Assembly: GCA_019112625.1 (NCBI GenBank)
Contig: DXIW01000013.1
Span: 32,960 to 96,959 of the forward strand
Length of the DNA stretch: 64,000 bases
Reading direction: 5' to 3'
From: Candidatus Acutalibacter stercorigallinarum
GTDB lineage: Bacteria; Bacillota; Clostridia; Oscillospirales; Acutalibacteraceae
The translations under genes were made by a program, and so were the position numbers. Under the pieces are notes generated by a model. The model had not been told where the DNA came from and searched no databases. It saw only the letters and a list, made by a program, of their open reading frames with translations. Positions 27,467 through 36,929 of the stretch are shown here, one piece after another; the stretch's first letter is position 1, and every line of letters begins with the position of its first letter.

Positions 27467-28219
27467 ATGACGGAGCTTATTTTGTGCGGCTGCGGGGGAA
27501 AGATGGGCGCCGCGGTACGCAACTTCGCGGAGGGCCGGCAGGACTGTAAGATCGTGGCCGGTGTGGACATCGCCGGCGGGGACCAGGCGGGCTTTCCCGT
27601 ATATTCCAGCCTGGACCAGGTGAAGGAGCGGGGGTCGGTGATCATCGACTTCTCCCATCCGTCCTGCCTTGCCTCCATCCTGGACTACTGCCGCTCCCAC
27701 CCCGGGGTGGCCGCGGTGCTGTGCACCACCGGCTACAGCCAGGAGCAGACCGAGGCCATCAAGGAGGCAGCCAAGGAGCTGCCCCTGTTCTACTCCCGGA
27801 ACATGTCGCTGGGGGTGAACCTGCTCATTGAGCTGGCGAAAAAGGCGGAGAGCGTACTTGGCGAGGACTTCGACGTGGAAATCGTGGAGGCCCACCACAA
27901 CCAGAAGATCGACGCCCCCAGCGGCACGGCGCTGATGATCGCCGACGCCATCAACCAGGTGCGGCAGGAGAAGATGCGCTACACCTACGACCGGCACTCC
28001 CAGCGGAAAAAGCGGGAGAAGGACGAGATCGGCCTGCACTCGGTGCGGGGCGGCACCATTGTGGGGGAGCACCAGGTGATTTTCGCCGGACAGCATGAGG
28101 TCATCACCTTGTCCCACTCCGCCCAATCCAAGGAGCTGTTCGCCGCCGGGGCTGTGAACGCCGCCCGCTTTATGGACGGGAAAGGCCCCGGGCTTTACGA
28201 TATGTCCCACTTGATTTGA
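27467..28219 (+). CDS. dapB: 4-hydroxy-tetrahydrodipicolinate reductase
   Basis: GCGGKMGAAV, VEAHHNQKIDAPSGTA, GEHQVIFAG; start 27458 or 27467. Confidence 0.95.
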   Translation: MTELILCGCGGKMGAAVRNFAEGRQDCKIVAGVDIAGGDQAGFPVYSSLDQVKERGSVIIDFSHPSCLASILDYCRSHPGVAAVLCTTGYSQEQTEAIKEAAKELPLFYSRNMSLGVNLLIELAKKAESVLGEDFDVEIVEAHHNQKIDAPSGTALMIADAINQVRQEKMRYTYDRHSQRKKREKDEIGLHSVRGGTIVGEHQVIFAGQHEVITLSHSAQSKELFAAGAVNAARFMDGKGPGLYDMSHLI

Positions 28220-28245
28220 GGGGAGCACCCCGGAAAGGAGCCGTT

Positions 28246-28704
28246 ATGAGCGATTCTATGGTCATCAGCACGGTAGACGACATCACCCTGGTCACCCTGG
28301 CTGGGTTCCCCGCCAAGGTGGAGACCTTGGCGAAGCTGTTCGACGCCATTTCCAAGTACCACATCAACATCGACATGATCTCCATGGCGCCCACCCAGAG
28401 CGCCTACACCGGCCTGTCCTTTACCATCGCGGACAGCGACCTCATCGACATCCTCTCCTTTACCTCGGCCCTGAAGAAGGAGAAGGACCTGGACGTGATT
28501 GTGAGCAGCGTGAACCACAAGATCTCGGTGCGGGACCCGGCCATGAAAAACACCCCCGGCATCGCCGCAAGGGTGTTTGGCGCCATCGCCCAGACCGACG
28601 CGGACATCCGGCTCATCACCACCTCGGATATTGAGATCTCCCTTGTCGTCACGGCGGCGGATTTTGACAGCGTACTGGAGGCCATCCAGGCCGCCAAGGG
28701 CTGA
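28246..28704 (+). CDS. Stand-alone ACT-ACT protein resembling the aspartokinase regulatory region
   Basis: DDITLVTLAGFPAKVETLAKLFDAISKYHINIDMIS...PGIAARVFGAIAQTDADIRLITTSDIEISLVV; no kinase domain. Confidence 0.85.
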   Translation: MSDSMVISTVDDITLVTLAGFPAKVETLAKLFDAISKYHINIDMISMAPTQSAYTGLSFTIADSDLIDILSFTSALKKEKDLDVIVSSVNHKISVRDPAMKNTPGIAARVFGAIAQTDADIRLITTSDIEISLVVTAADFDSVLEAIQAAKG

Positions 28705-28728
28705 ACGGACGAATCAAATAAGAAACAG

Positions 28729-28761
28729 CAGCTCCCGGTTGGAACGCCCAGCCGGGAGCTG
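28729..28761. terminator. Terminator between convergent ACT and yfhO genes
   Basis: CAGCTCCCGGTTGG-AACG-CCCAGCCGGGAGCTG. Confidence 0.8.
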
Positions 28762-28768
28762 TTCTATT

Positions 28769-31408
28769 TTAGAGATGGAGCAGGAGCCACGCCCCCATCG
28801 GGAAAAGGTAGAGCAGGGTGATCTCCGCTGTGAACAGGGCCAAGAGCAGGGACGGCGCGGCCCGGCACCAGTGCCGCCGGAGGGACTCCCCCGCCCGGGT
28901 GCGGGAGAAAAACCGCCAGCCAAGGCACAGGGCCGCCCCGGCCGCGGTGAGGGCCAGGCCCAATCGCAGCCCTTGGGGCACCAGGGTCACCTCCACCTGG
29001 TGCTGGCCCAGGGCGAGGGGGATTTCCAGGAAGCAGCCCAGCACGGTGCGGGCGGGGACCTCCTCCCCGTCTACGGTGACGCGCAGGCCCGGGTCACCGG
29101 GCAGGGAGAGGAACAGGGACTGCCCCTCCCCCGCCTGGACGGTGCCGGTTATCCGGCCCTGGGAAAAGCCCAGGGAGGTGTCGTCTAAAGCTGCCCGGAA
29201 CCGGTGGAGGCGCGCCTGGGGCAGGCCGCAGACCCCGAAGGAGGAGAGCCGGACGGGCTTGCGCACCTCCACTTCTACGGTGACGGTCTGGTGGGAGAAA
29301 TCGCCCAGCTTTAGGATGCCGTTCTGGCTCTGGGTGGGGTAGCTGTCCGCGACCACCCTGCCGTTGACTGTCACCTGGAAGGCGTCGTTGATATCCTCCT
29401 TCAGGCGGACGGTGTTGTCCCGAAAGGCGTCGAAATAGAGGATCTCCCTCTCCCCTACCTGGATATGGTAGGTAAGGCGGGCGCTGTCACTCACCGGGGT
29501 GAGGGTGAGGACGCCGTCGGTTTCCTCCCAGGTGAGGCCGTGGAGCTGGCTGGGCTGGCAGCGGCGGAAGGCGCCGGTCCCCTCCCCGGTGAGGCTGCGG
29601 TACACCGCGTCCTGGAGGGCGAAGCGGTCGCGCTGCTCCAGGGTCTCCGGCAGGGAGCCGGTCTGCACCAGATAGCCCAGGTTTCCGCTGCCGGTGGGGG
29701 TCCAGCGCAAATCGGAGGAGAGCACGTACTTGTTGGAGAGGAGGGTGTCGCTGAGGGCGGTGCCGCCGCTGGAGGAGGTCTCCATCCAGTAGGAACTGTA
29801 CCCCAGCTGCTTGACGGTGTGGAGGTAGCTGTCGCCGGTGAAGGAGGTGTAGTGGTCCAGGGTGGGGTAGCCCAGGGCCCCCAGGAGATTCACATCGCAG
29901 AATTTGTGGGAGGTCTTGACCCGGTAGAGGCCCTCGTCGGGGATGGCCGGGGCGGCGAGGAGGGATTGCTCCCCCTGGGGCACCCGGGCGGGAGGGCCCA
30001 GGAACAGCGCTGCTTGGAAAGCACTCTGCACCAGGCAGGCCAGCAGCAGGGCCCCGGTGAGGGCCCGTCCCCCTAATCGGCGGCGCTTGCGCAGCAGGAG
30101 GGCGCTGCCGATGGCACCGGCGGCGGGCAGGGCCACGGCGCACAGGGCGGCGAAGCTGGGGCCGTCCATCCACAGGGAGGAGGTGTAGGCGTCAATGGCC
30201 TCCAGGCGGAAGAGGAGGAGCCAGGCCCCTCCCCCTGCCGCCAGCAGGAGGAAGGCCCCGGGCAGCAGGGGCCAGGGGGATTGCAGGCGGCGGGGCGCGG
30301 GGGCGTTTTCCAGGCTGGCCAGCGCATCCGCCCCATACCACAGGGCCAGGAACAGGGGGATGTACCCGTAGCGGGCGGGGAAGGCCTGGTAGCTCCCCGT
30401 GTGCCACAGGGAGTTGACGGGCTCCACCACCAGGGGCAGGGCTGTGAGCAGGAGGGACAGGAGCAGGGCGCGCCGCTTGGGCGTCGCCGGGAAGGCGTGC
30501 CACAGGAGGGGCAAACACACCGCCCCGGCGGTGCACAGGAGCATGGGCAGGGTGGTGAGGCAGGAGGTGAAAAATCCCCCGGTGCGCAGGTGGTCCAGGA
30601 GGGTCTTTTCCATGCGGGCGGAGCGGAGGCACTGGAGCAGACTGGGCAGCCACACCACTGCGGTGAGGAGCAGGGAGACGATGGCGCAGGCCCCCAGCTT
30701 CCCGGCGGCGGGGGCGCGCTCCCCTTTGGGGAGGCAGAAGAACAGGAACAGCCCGCCGCAGAGCACCAGGGCCAGCAGGAGCATGTAACTGAGGTAGTAA
30801 TTCACCACCAGGGCGGCGGACAGGGCCAACAGGAACAGGCGGTACCGGCCCCGGTACACCAGCTGGGAGAAGCCGCGCATCACCAGGGGGAACAGGCAGA
30901 GCATGTCCAGCCACACCAGATTTTGGTAGTAGAGGAGCCCGTACCCGCACAGGCCGTAGGAGAGGCCGAAAAACAGGTGCTTCCCCCGGCCCAGGGAGGG
31001 GTACTCCCGCTGGAAAAACCAGGCCCCGCTGGCCGCGGCCAGGGAGAGCTTGAGGAGCACCAGGAGGTTTGCCAGCAGGTAGAGCTGGGCCTTCTCCCAA
31101 AAGAGGGCGAGGAAGCTGAAGGGGCTGGCCAGAAAAAAGAAGAACACCCCATAGAAGCTCATGCCGCCGGCGTTTTGCAGGTTGAGGAAAAAGCCGCTGT
31201 CCCCCTGGAGGATGTCCTGGAGCTCCATGAGCAGGGGCACCACCTGCTGATCCATGTCCCCCCAGGAGAGGGTCTTTTCCCCCAAGGGGTATAGGCCGAA
31301 GCAGGCGTACACCAGGCACAGCAGCCCCGCTGCCATAAGGAAGGCCAGGGCGGCTGTGACGGCCGCGGCCCCTCTCCCCTCTGTTTTTCCTGTGCAGGCG
31401 CGGGCCAT
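28769..31408 (-). CDS. YfhO family membrane protein
   Basis: 879 aa, about a dozen TM segments; SWGDMDQQVVPLLMELQD, LQNAGGMSFYGVFFFFLASPFSFL. Confidence 0.85.
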   Translation of the reverse strand: MARACTGKTEGRGAAAVTAALAFLMAAGLLCLVYACFGLYPLGEKTLSWGDMDQQVVPLLMELQDILQGDSGFFLNLQNAGGMSFYGVFFFFLASPFSFLALFWEKAQLYLLANLLVLLKLSLAAASGAWFFQREYPSLGRGKHLFFGLSYGLCGYGLLYYQNLVWLDMLCLFPLVMRGFSQLVYRGRYRLFLLALSAALVVNYYLSYMLLLALVLCGGLFLFFCLPKGERAPAAGKLGACAIVSLLLTAVVWLPSLLQCLRSARMEKTLLDHLRTGGFFTSCLTTLPMLLCTAGAVCLPLLWHAFPATPKRRALLLSLLLTALPLVVEPVNSLWHTGSYQAFPARYGYIPLFLALWYGADALASLENAPAPRRLQSPWPLLPGAFLLLAAGGGAWLLLFRLEAIDAYTSSLWMDGPSFAALCAVALPAAGAIGSALLLRKRRRLGGRALTGALLLACLVQSAFQAALFLGPPARVPQGEQSLLAAPAIPDEGLYRVKTSHKFCDVNLLGALGYPTLDHYTSFTGDSYLHTVKQLGYSSYWMETSSSGGTALSDTLLSNKYVLSSDLRWTPTGSGNLGYLVQTGSLPETLEQRDRFALQDAVYRSLTGEGTGAFRRCQPSQLHGLTWEETDGVLTLTPVSDSARLTYHIQVGEREILYFDAFRDNTVRLKEDINDAFQVTVNGRVVADSYPTQSQNGILKLGDFSHQTVTVEVEVRKPVRLSSFGVCGLPQARLHRFRAALDDTSLGFSQGRITGTVQAGEGQSLFLSLPGDPGLRVTVDGEEVPARTVLGCFLEIPLALGQHQVEVTLVPQGLRLGLALTAAGAALCLGWRFFSRTRAGESLRRHWCRAAPSLLLALFTAEITLLYLFPMGAWLLLHL

Positions 31409-31431
31409 AGGATGGCCTCCTTCCCGATTGA

Positions 31432-31480
31432 TTTATAGTTATAAACCAGGTTGTCCGCTTTTAGTTTATAACAATAAACC
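31432..31480. promoter_or_regulatory. Twin palindromic motifs upstream of yfhO
   Basis: TTTATAGTTATAAACC (31432) and TTTATAACAATAAACC (31465), each TTTAT-N4-ATAAA, 33 bp apart. Confidence 0.65.
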
Positions 31481-31556
31481 ACCGGCGTCAAGGGGAAAGA
31501 TGTCGGGAAAAAGAAAGGGCCGGGGTCTCCCCCGGCCTCGAAAAAACGGAATGGAT

Positions 31557-32783
31557 TTACTGCAAGGTGACTTTGTGGAACACTTTCTTGCCCTTGCGGA
31601 TGATGAGCTGGCCGTCCTGGAAATCGGCGGGGCCGAAGCTCTGGGCCACGTCGGTGACCTTCTGGTCGCTGACGGTGACGCCGCCCTGCTGCACCAAGCG
31701 GCGGCCCTCCCCCTTGGAGGGGACCAGGCCGGTCTTCAACAGCAGCTCAAGGATGTTGATCTTCCCGTCGGTCAGGTCATCCTGGGAGAGCTGGGTGGTG
31801 GGCATGTTGTCGGTGTTGGCGCCGCCGCCGAACAGGGCCCGGGCGGCCTGTTGGGCCTTTTGGGCCTCCTCCTCGCCGTGGACCATTTTGGTGAGCTCGA
31901 AGGCCAGGATCTCCTTGGCCTTGTTGAGCTCCGCGCCCTCCCAGCGGTCCATCTCGTCGATCTGCTCCAGGGGCAGGAAGGTGAGCATGCGCACGCACTT
32001 CTTCACGTCCGCGTCCTCCACGTTGCGCCAGTACTGGTAGAAGTCGAAGGGGCTGGTCTTTTCCGGGTCCAGCCACACGGCGTTGCCCGCGGTCTTGCCC
32101 ATCTTCTTACCCTGGGAGTCGGTGAGCAGGGCGATGGTCATGGCGAAGGCGTCCTTGCCCAGCTTGCGGCGGATGAGCTCGGTGCCGCCCAGCATATTGC
32201 TCCACTGGTCGTTGCCGCCAAACTGCATGTTGCAGCCGTAGTGCTGGTACAGGTAGTAGAAGTCGTAGCTCTGCATGGGCATGTAGTTGAATTCCAGGAA
32301 GGAGAGGCCCTTCTCCATGCGCTGCTTGAAGCACTCGGCCCGGAGCATGTTGTTGACGGAGAAGCAGGCGCCGATGTCCCGGATGAAGTCGATGTAGTTC
32401 AGGTTTAAGAGCCAGTCGGCGTTGTTGACCATCTGGGCCTTGCCCTCGCCAAACTCGATGAAGCGCTCCATCTGCTTTTTGAAGCAGGCGCAGTTGTGCT
32501 CGATGGTCTCCCGGGTCATCATGGAGCGCATGTCCGTGCGGCCGGAGGGGTCGCCGATCATGGCGGTGCCGCCGCCGATGAGGGCGATGGGCCGGTTGCC
32601 CGCCATCTGCAGGCGCTTCATCAGGGTGAGGGCCATGAAATGGCCCACGTGGAGGCTGTCCGCCGTGGGGTCGAAGCCGATGTAGAACACGGCTTGGCCG
32701 TTGTTGATGACCTTGCGGATCTCCTCCTCGTCGGTGACCTGGGCGATAAGGCCCCGGGCTTTCAGTTCTTCGTAGATCTCCAT
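31557..32783 (-). CDS. tyrS: Tyrosyl-tRNA synthetase
   Basis: YIGFDPTADSLHVGHF, GGNDQWSNM, KMGKTAGNAVWLD. Confidence 0.97.
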   Translation of the reverse strand: MEIYEELKARGLIAQVTDEEEIRKVINNGQAVFYIGFDPTADSLHVGHFMALTLMKRLQMAGNRPIALIGGGTAMIGDPSGRTDMRSMMTRETIEHNCACFKKQMERFIEFGEGKAQMVNNADWLLNLNYIDFIRDIGACFSVNNMLRAECFKQRMEKGLSFLEFNYMPMQSYDFYYLYQHYGCNMQFGGNDQWSNMLGGTELIRRKLGKDAFAMTIALLTDSQGKKMGKTAGNAVWLDPEKTSPFDFYQYWRNVEDADVKKCVRMLTFLPLEQIDEMDRWEGAELNKAKEILAFELTKMVHGEEEAQKAQQAARALFGGGANTDNMPTTQLSQDDLTDGKINILELLLKTGLVPSKGEGRRLVQQGGVTVSDQKVTDVAQSFGPADFQDGQLIIRKGKKVFHKVTLQ

Positions 32784-32814
32784 GGTAGTTGCTCCTTTCG
32801 TCTTTCTGGGGGCA

Positions 32815-33092
32815 AAAGAAAACGCCCCCTGTGTTTCACAGAGGGCGATAGAGTATCGCGGTACCACCTCAGTTTACCGGGGCCTCACGGCCCGCGGCCT
32901 CATCGGGCGCACAGGAAAAGCCTGGATGCCCTTGCAGAGTAACGCCTGCAGACGGCCGCCTCTACTGACTTTGCGCGTTCCAGGCGGCAGCTCGGGAAGG
33001 TAGCTTCGGCCGTGCCCTGGTCCCGCTTCCACCAGCCGCGGGCTCTCTTTGCCATAACAGGCAGGGCCTACATGGTTCCGTCATCGCTGTTA
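32815..33092 (-). ncRNA. T-box leader of tyrS
   Basis: Reverse strand: perfect promoter TTGACA-17-TATAAT (33127..33099), T-box TGGTACCGCG (32866..32857), terminator CGCCCTCTGTG-AAA-CACAGGGGGCG-TTTTC (32847..32823). Confidence 0.95.
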
Positions 33093-33123
33093 GGAGTTAT
33101 TATACGGTGGGACGGGGGAATTG

Positions 33124-34782
33124 TCAAGCCTTTTTGATCAATTCCTCGGCCATGTCCAGCTGCAGCTGGGTCACCTGGTCGCCGCCGATGATGCGGGCCA
33201 GCTCCTCCTTGCGGCCCTCCAGGTCCAGGGGTTCCACCTGGGTGTAGGTGCGGTCCCCCTTTACGTGCTTGGAGATGCGCAGGTGGTGGTCCGCCAGGGC
33301 GGCGATCTGGGCCAGGTGGGTGATGCACAGCACCTGCCGGTCCCGGGAGACCTGCTTGAGCTTTTGCCCCACCTTATTGGCGGCGGCGCCGCTGATGCCC
33401 GTGTCCACCTCGTCGAAGATCAGGGTGTCCACTTTGTCCTTGCCGGAGAGCACCGTTTTGATGGCCAGCATGATGCGGGACAGCTCGCCGCCGGAGGCGA
33501 TCTTAGCCATGGGTTTGGCGGGTTCCCCTTTGTTGGCGGAGACCAGGAATTGCAGCTTGTCGCAGCCCATAGCGGTGAGGGGCACCCGCTGGATGTCCAC
33601 CAGAAACTCCATGCCCGGCATATTGAGGAAGGCAAGCTCCGCTTTGACGGCCTTGGCGAAGGCCAGGGAGGCCCGTTTTCGCTGCTCGGAGAGCTGTTTG
33701 GCCAGGGCGATGGCGCGCTGCTTCTCCTCCTCGTAGAGGGCGGTCAGGCGCTCCCGCTCCTCGTCGGAAAACTCGATGGCGTGGAGCTTCTCCTGGCAGT
33801 CCGCCAGGTACTGGAGGATCTTCTCCTCGCTGTCGCCGTACTTGCGGCCCAGCTTGTAGAGCAGGTCCAGCCGCTCCTCGATCTGGTCCAGGGCGGCGGG
33901 GTCGAAATCGATGGCGGCGCTGTGGAGCAGGCTGTCCGCGTCCTCCAGGAGGTACTGGGCCTCTCGGAGCTTTTGGGCGGCCTCCTCCGCCTCCGGCAGG
34001 TAGGGGGCCACCCGCTCCATGGCGGCGGCGGCCTGCTCCACCCCGGAGAGGGCGCCGGCCTGGTCCTCGTCCCCCTGGAGCAGGGCCTTGGCCAGCTCTA
34101 CCCCGTCGGCGATCTTCTCGCTGTTGCGGATTTTCTCCCGCTCCTGGGCGAGCTCCTCCCCCTCGCCCACCCGGACCTGGGCCTCGTCGATCTCCTGGAT
34201 CTGGTAGCGGAGCAGGTCCACCTGCCGGGCCTTCTCCCCCTCGTCGGTGACCAGGTCCTCCAGCTGGCGCTGGAGCTCCCGCAGGCGGTGGTAGCTCTGC
34301 TGGTACTCCCCCAGGAGGGGCTCCAGGCCGGCGAAGCTGTCCAGGTAGGTCATGTGCACCTCGGGGGACAAAAGCTCGTAGCTCTCGTGCTGGCCGTGGA
34401 TGGTGACCAAATAGGGGCCCACGGCCTTCAGCATGGAGACGGTGGCCGGGGCGCCGTTTAATTTGCACAGGGAGCGGCCCCCCGCCTTGATCTCCCGCTG
34501 GACCAGGAGGGTGCCGTCCTCCTCCCAGGGGATGGAGAGGTCGGAAAGGACAGCGTGGACCTCCTCCCCCAGGCCGGTGAACAGGGCGGAGACCGAGGCG
34601 GTATCCGCCCCGGTGCGCACCAGCTCTTTGGAGGTGCGCTCTCCCAGCACCGCGTGGATGGCGTCGATGATGATGGACTTGCCGGCTCCCGTCTCGCCGG
34701 TGAGCACGGTGAAGCCCCGGTCCAGGTCAATGGAGGCCCGCTCGATCACCGCGATGTTGTTGATGTAGAGCTGTGCCAGCAT
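33124..34782 (-). CDS. recN: DNA repair protein RecN
   Basis: MLAQLYINNIAVIERASIDLDRGFTVLTGETGAGKSIIIDAI; FDEVDTGISG. Confidence 0.96.
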   Translation of the reverse strand: MLAQLYINNIAVIERASIDLDRGFTVLTGETGAGKSIIIDAIHAVLGERTSKELVRTGADTASVSALFTGLGEEVHAVLSDLSIPWEEDGTLLVQREIKAGGRSLCKLNGAPATVSMLKAVGPYLVTIHGQHESYELLSPEVHMTYLDSFAGLEPLLGEYQQSYHRLRELQRQLEDLVTDEGEKARQVDLLRYQIQEIDEAQVRVGEGEELAQEREKIRNSEKIADGVELAKALLQGDEDQAGALSGVEQAAAAMERVAPYLPEAEEAAQKLREAQYLLEDADSLLHSAAIDFDPAALDQIEERLDLLYKLGRKYGDSEEKILQYLADCQEKLHAIEFSDEERERLTALYEEEKQRAIALAKQLSEQRKRASLAFAKAVKAELAFLNMPGMEFLVDIQRVPLTAMGCDKLQFLVSANKGEPAKPMAKIASGGELSRIMLAIKTVLSGKDKVDTLIFDEVDTGISGAAANKVGQKLKQVSRDRQVLCITHLAQIAALADHHLRISKHVKGDRTYTQVEPLDLEGRKEELARIIGGDQVTQLQLDMAEELIKKA

Positions 34783-34788
34783 CCGCCC

Positions 34789-35241
34789 TCACCTGCCCAT
34801 CAGCTTCCGGAATTCTTCCTGGGCCTCCTGGGCGGCGGCCTCACTGCGGCAGACGATGAAGATGGTGTCCTCCCCCGCCAGGGTGCCCACGAAATTCTGC
34901 CAGTGCATGGCGTCCATGGAGGCGCACACCGCCTGGGCCATGCCGGTCATGCACTTGACCACCAGCATGTTCATGGCCGCCTCTACCGAGAGCACGGAGT
35001 CGCTGAACAGGGAGTAGAATTTGGCCGACATGTCGTTGGTGGTCTCACTGCCGGTGGAGTATTTGTATTTGCCGGAGCGGGACAGGGTTTTGACCAGCCG
35101 CAGCTCTTTGATGTCCCGGGAAACTGTGGCCTGGGTCACGTCGAAGCCCTCTTCCCGCAGGTGGCGGAGCAGCTCGTCCTGGGTGTCGATGTCGTGCTCT
35201 TTGATGAGCTCCAAGATCTTGGCGTGGCGTCGAGTCTTCAT
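34789..35241 (-). CDS. argR: Arginine repressor
   Basis: ATVSRDIKELRLVK wHTH, GTLAGEDTIFIVCR C-terminal domain. Confidence 0.94.
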   Translation of the reverse strand: MKTRRHAKILELIKEHDIDTQDELLRHLREEGFDVTQATVSRDIKELRLVKTLSRSGKYKYSTGSETTNDMSAKFYSLFSDSVLSVEAAMNMLVVKCMTGMAQAVCASMDAMHWQNFVGTLAGEDTIFIVCRSEAAAQEAQEEFRKLMGR

Positions 35242-35272
35242 GGTTCACCTTTCCTTTCCGAAAAATCTCGGC

Positions 35273-36100
35273 TTAATTGATCTTTTGGTTGAGCCTGTCG
35301 TAAAAATCCGTGGCGGTCAATCGCAGGAACCGGGCGGCCCGCCGGGAGCGGGCGAATACCAGCCGATGCCCGGCTCCCAGCTGCACCGGCTCCTCCCCGT
35401 CTACGGTGAGGAACAGCCGCCCCAGGTTTTTGGGGATGTCCACGGTAAGGCGGGTGTCCCCGCCGAAGATAACGCTGCGGTGGAACAGGGAATGAGGACA
35501 GATGGGGGTGTAGAGGAGGCAGTCCATGGTGGGCTCTACCACCGGGCCCCCGGCGGACAGGGAATAGGCCGTGGACCCGGTGGGGGTGGCCACGATGAAG
35601 CCGTCCGCCCGGCAGCGGTAGCCCTGGTTGTTCCCCAGGGCCATGCGGTAGTCGATGATGCGGGCCAGCTCCCCGGTGACCACCGCGTCGTTGAGGGCGT
35701 AATACTCCCGCTCCCCCTGGGGGGTGGAGAGGGTGACGCTGAGCATCAGCCGGCGCTCCTCCTGATAATTGCCCTGCACCAGGTTGGGCAGCAGGTGGAG
35801 CTCGTCCCGCTCTACCCCGGCGTTGAAGCCCAGCTTGCCGGCGTTGACCCCCAGCACGGGCTTCTGGAACAGGGCGGCGGTTTTGGCGGTGTGGATGATG
35901 GTGCCGTCCCCGCCCACAGCCAGGAACAGGTCGCAGGCGGCAAGCTCTGGGTCGTGGGCCTCCTGGTAGACGCCGTTTTCGTCGAACAGGTCGGTTTTGA
36001 GCAGCACCTGGCACCCGCACCCTTTGAGGATGGAGAGCACCTCGTCGGTACAGGCTTTGGCCTCTTTTTTTGTGAGATTGGGGACTACTGCGATCTTCAA
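35273..36100 (-). CDS. nadK: NAD(+) kinase
   Basis: AVGGDGTIIHTAK, GVNAGKLGF, TPTGSTAYSLSAGGP. Confidence 0.95.
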   Translation of the reverse strand: MKIAVVPNLTKKEAKACTDEVLSILKGCGCQVLLKTDLFDENGVYQEAHDPELAACDLFLAVGGDGTIIHTAKTAALFQKPVLGVNAGKLGFNAGVERDELHLLPNLVQGNYQEERRLMLSVTLSTPQGEREYYALNDAVVTGELARIIDYRMALGNNQGYRCRADGFIVATPTGSTAYSLSAGGPVVEPTMDCLLYTPICPHSLFHRSVIFGGDTRLTVDIPKNLGRLFLTVDGEEPVQLGAGHRLVFARSRRAARFLRLTATDFYDRLNQKIN

Positions 36101-36122
36101 GGGTCCGCCTCCCGTATAGTTT

Positions 36123-36929
36123 TTACCGATCCAGCTGGGCGTGGGACGCCTCGACCACCTGCCGGGCCTGGGGCACGGTCTCGGCCTGGGTGGGGGCGTC
36201 GCTGCGCTGTAAGTAGGCCAGGTACTCGATGTTCCCCTCCGGCCCTTTTACCGGGGAGAAGGTGAGCCCCAGCACGGAATAGCCGTTCTCCAGGGCGAAG
36301 GAGAGGATTTTCTCGATGACCTCCTGGTGCACCGCCGGGTCCCGGACCACGCCCTTCTTCCCCACCTTCTCCCGACCCGCCTCGAACTGGGGCTTGATGA
36401 GGCACACCGCCCGGGCGTTTTCGGAAAGCAGGGGGCGCACCGCGGGCAGGATGAGGGACAGGGAGATGAAGGACACGTCTACGGAGAAGAAGTCGATGGG
36501 CTCGGGCACCTGCTCCTGGGAGAGGTGGCGGGCGTTGGTGCGCTCTAAATTCACCACCCGGGAGTCGGTGCGCAGGGACCAGGCCAGCTGGCCGTAGCCC
36601 ACGTCTATGGCGTAGACTTTTTTCGCCCCGTTTTGGAGCATGCAGTCGGTAAAGCCCCCGGTGGAGGCGCCCACGTCCATACACACCAGGCCCGTGAGGG
36701 TGATGGGGAACTCCGCCATGGCCTTTTCCAGCTTGAGGCCGCCACGGCTCACATATTTCAGGCCCTTGCCCCGGACTTCGATGGGGGCTTCCTCCGGGTA
36801 GAGGTCGCCGGGCTTGTCCGCCTTCTGCTGGTCCACGTACACATCCCCGGCCATGATGAGGGCTTTCGCCTTTTCCCGGCTCTCCGCCAGGCCGCGCTCG
36901 GTCACTAAAATGTCCAGCCGTTTTTTCAC
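36123..36929 (-). CDS. tlyA: TlyA family RNA methyltransferase
   Basis: KRLDILVTERGLAESREKAKALIMAG, DVGASTGGFTDCML. Confidence 0.95.
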   Translation of the reverse strand: MKKRLDILVTERGLAESREKAKALIMAGDVYVDQQKADKPGDLYPEEAPIEVRGKGLKYVSRGGLKLEKAMAEFPITLTGLVCMDVGASTGGFTDCMLQNGAKKVYAIDVGYGQLAWSLRTDSRVVNLERTNARHLSQEQVPEPIDFFSVDVSFISLSLILPAVRPLLSENARAVCLIKPQFEAGREKVGKKGVVRDPAVHQEVIEKILSFALENGYSVLGLTFSPVKGPEGNIEYLAYLQRSDAPTQAETVPQARQVVEASHAQLDR

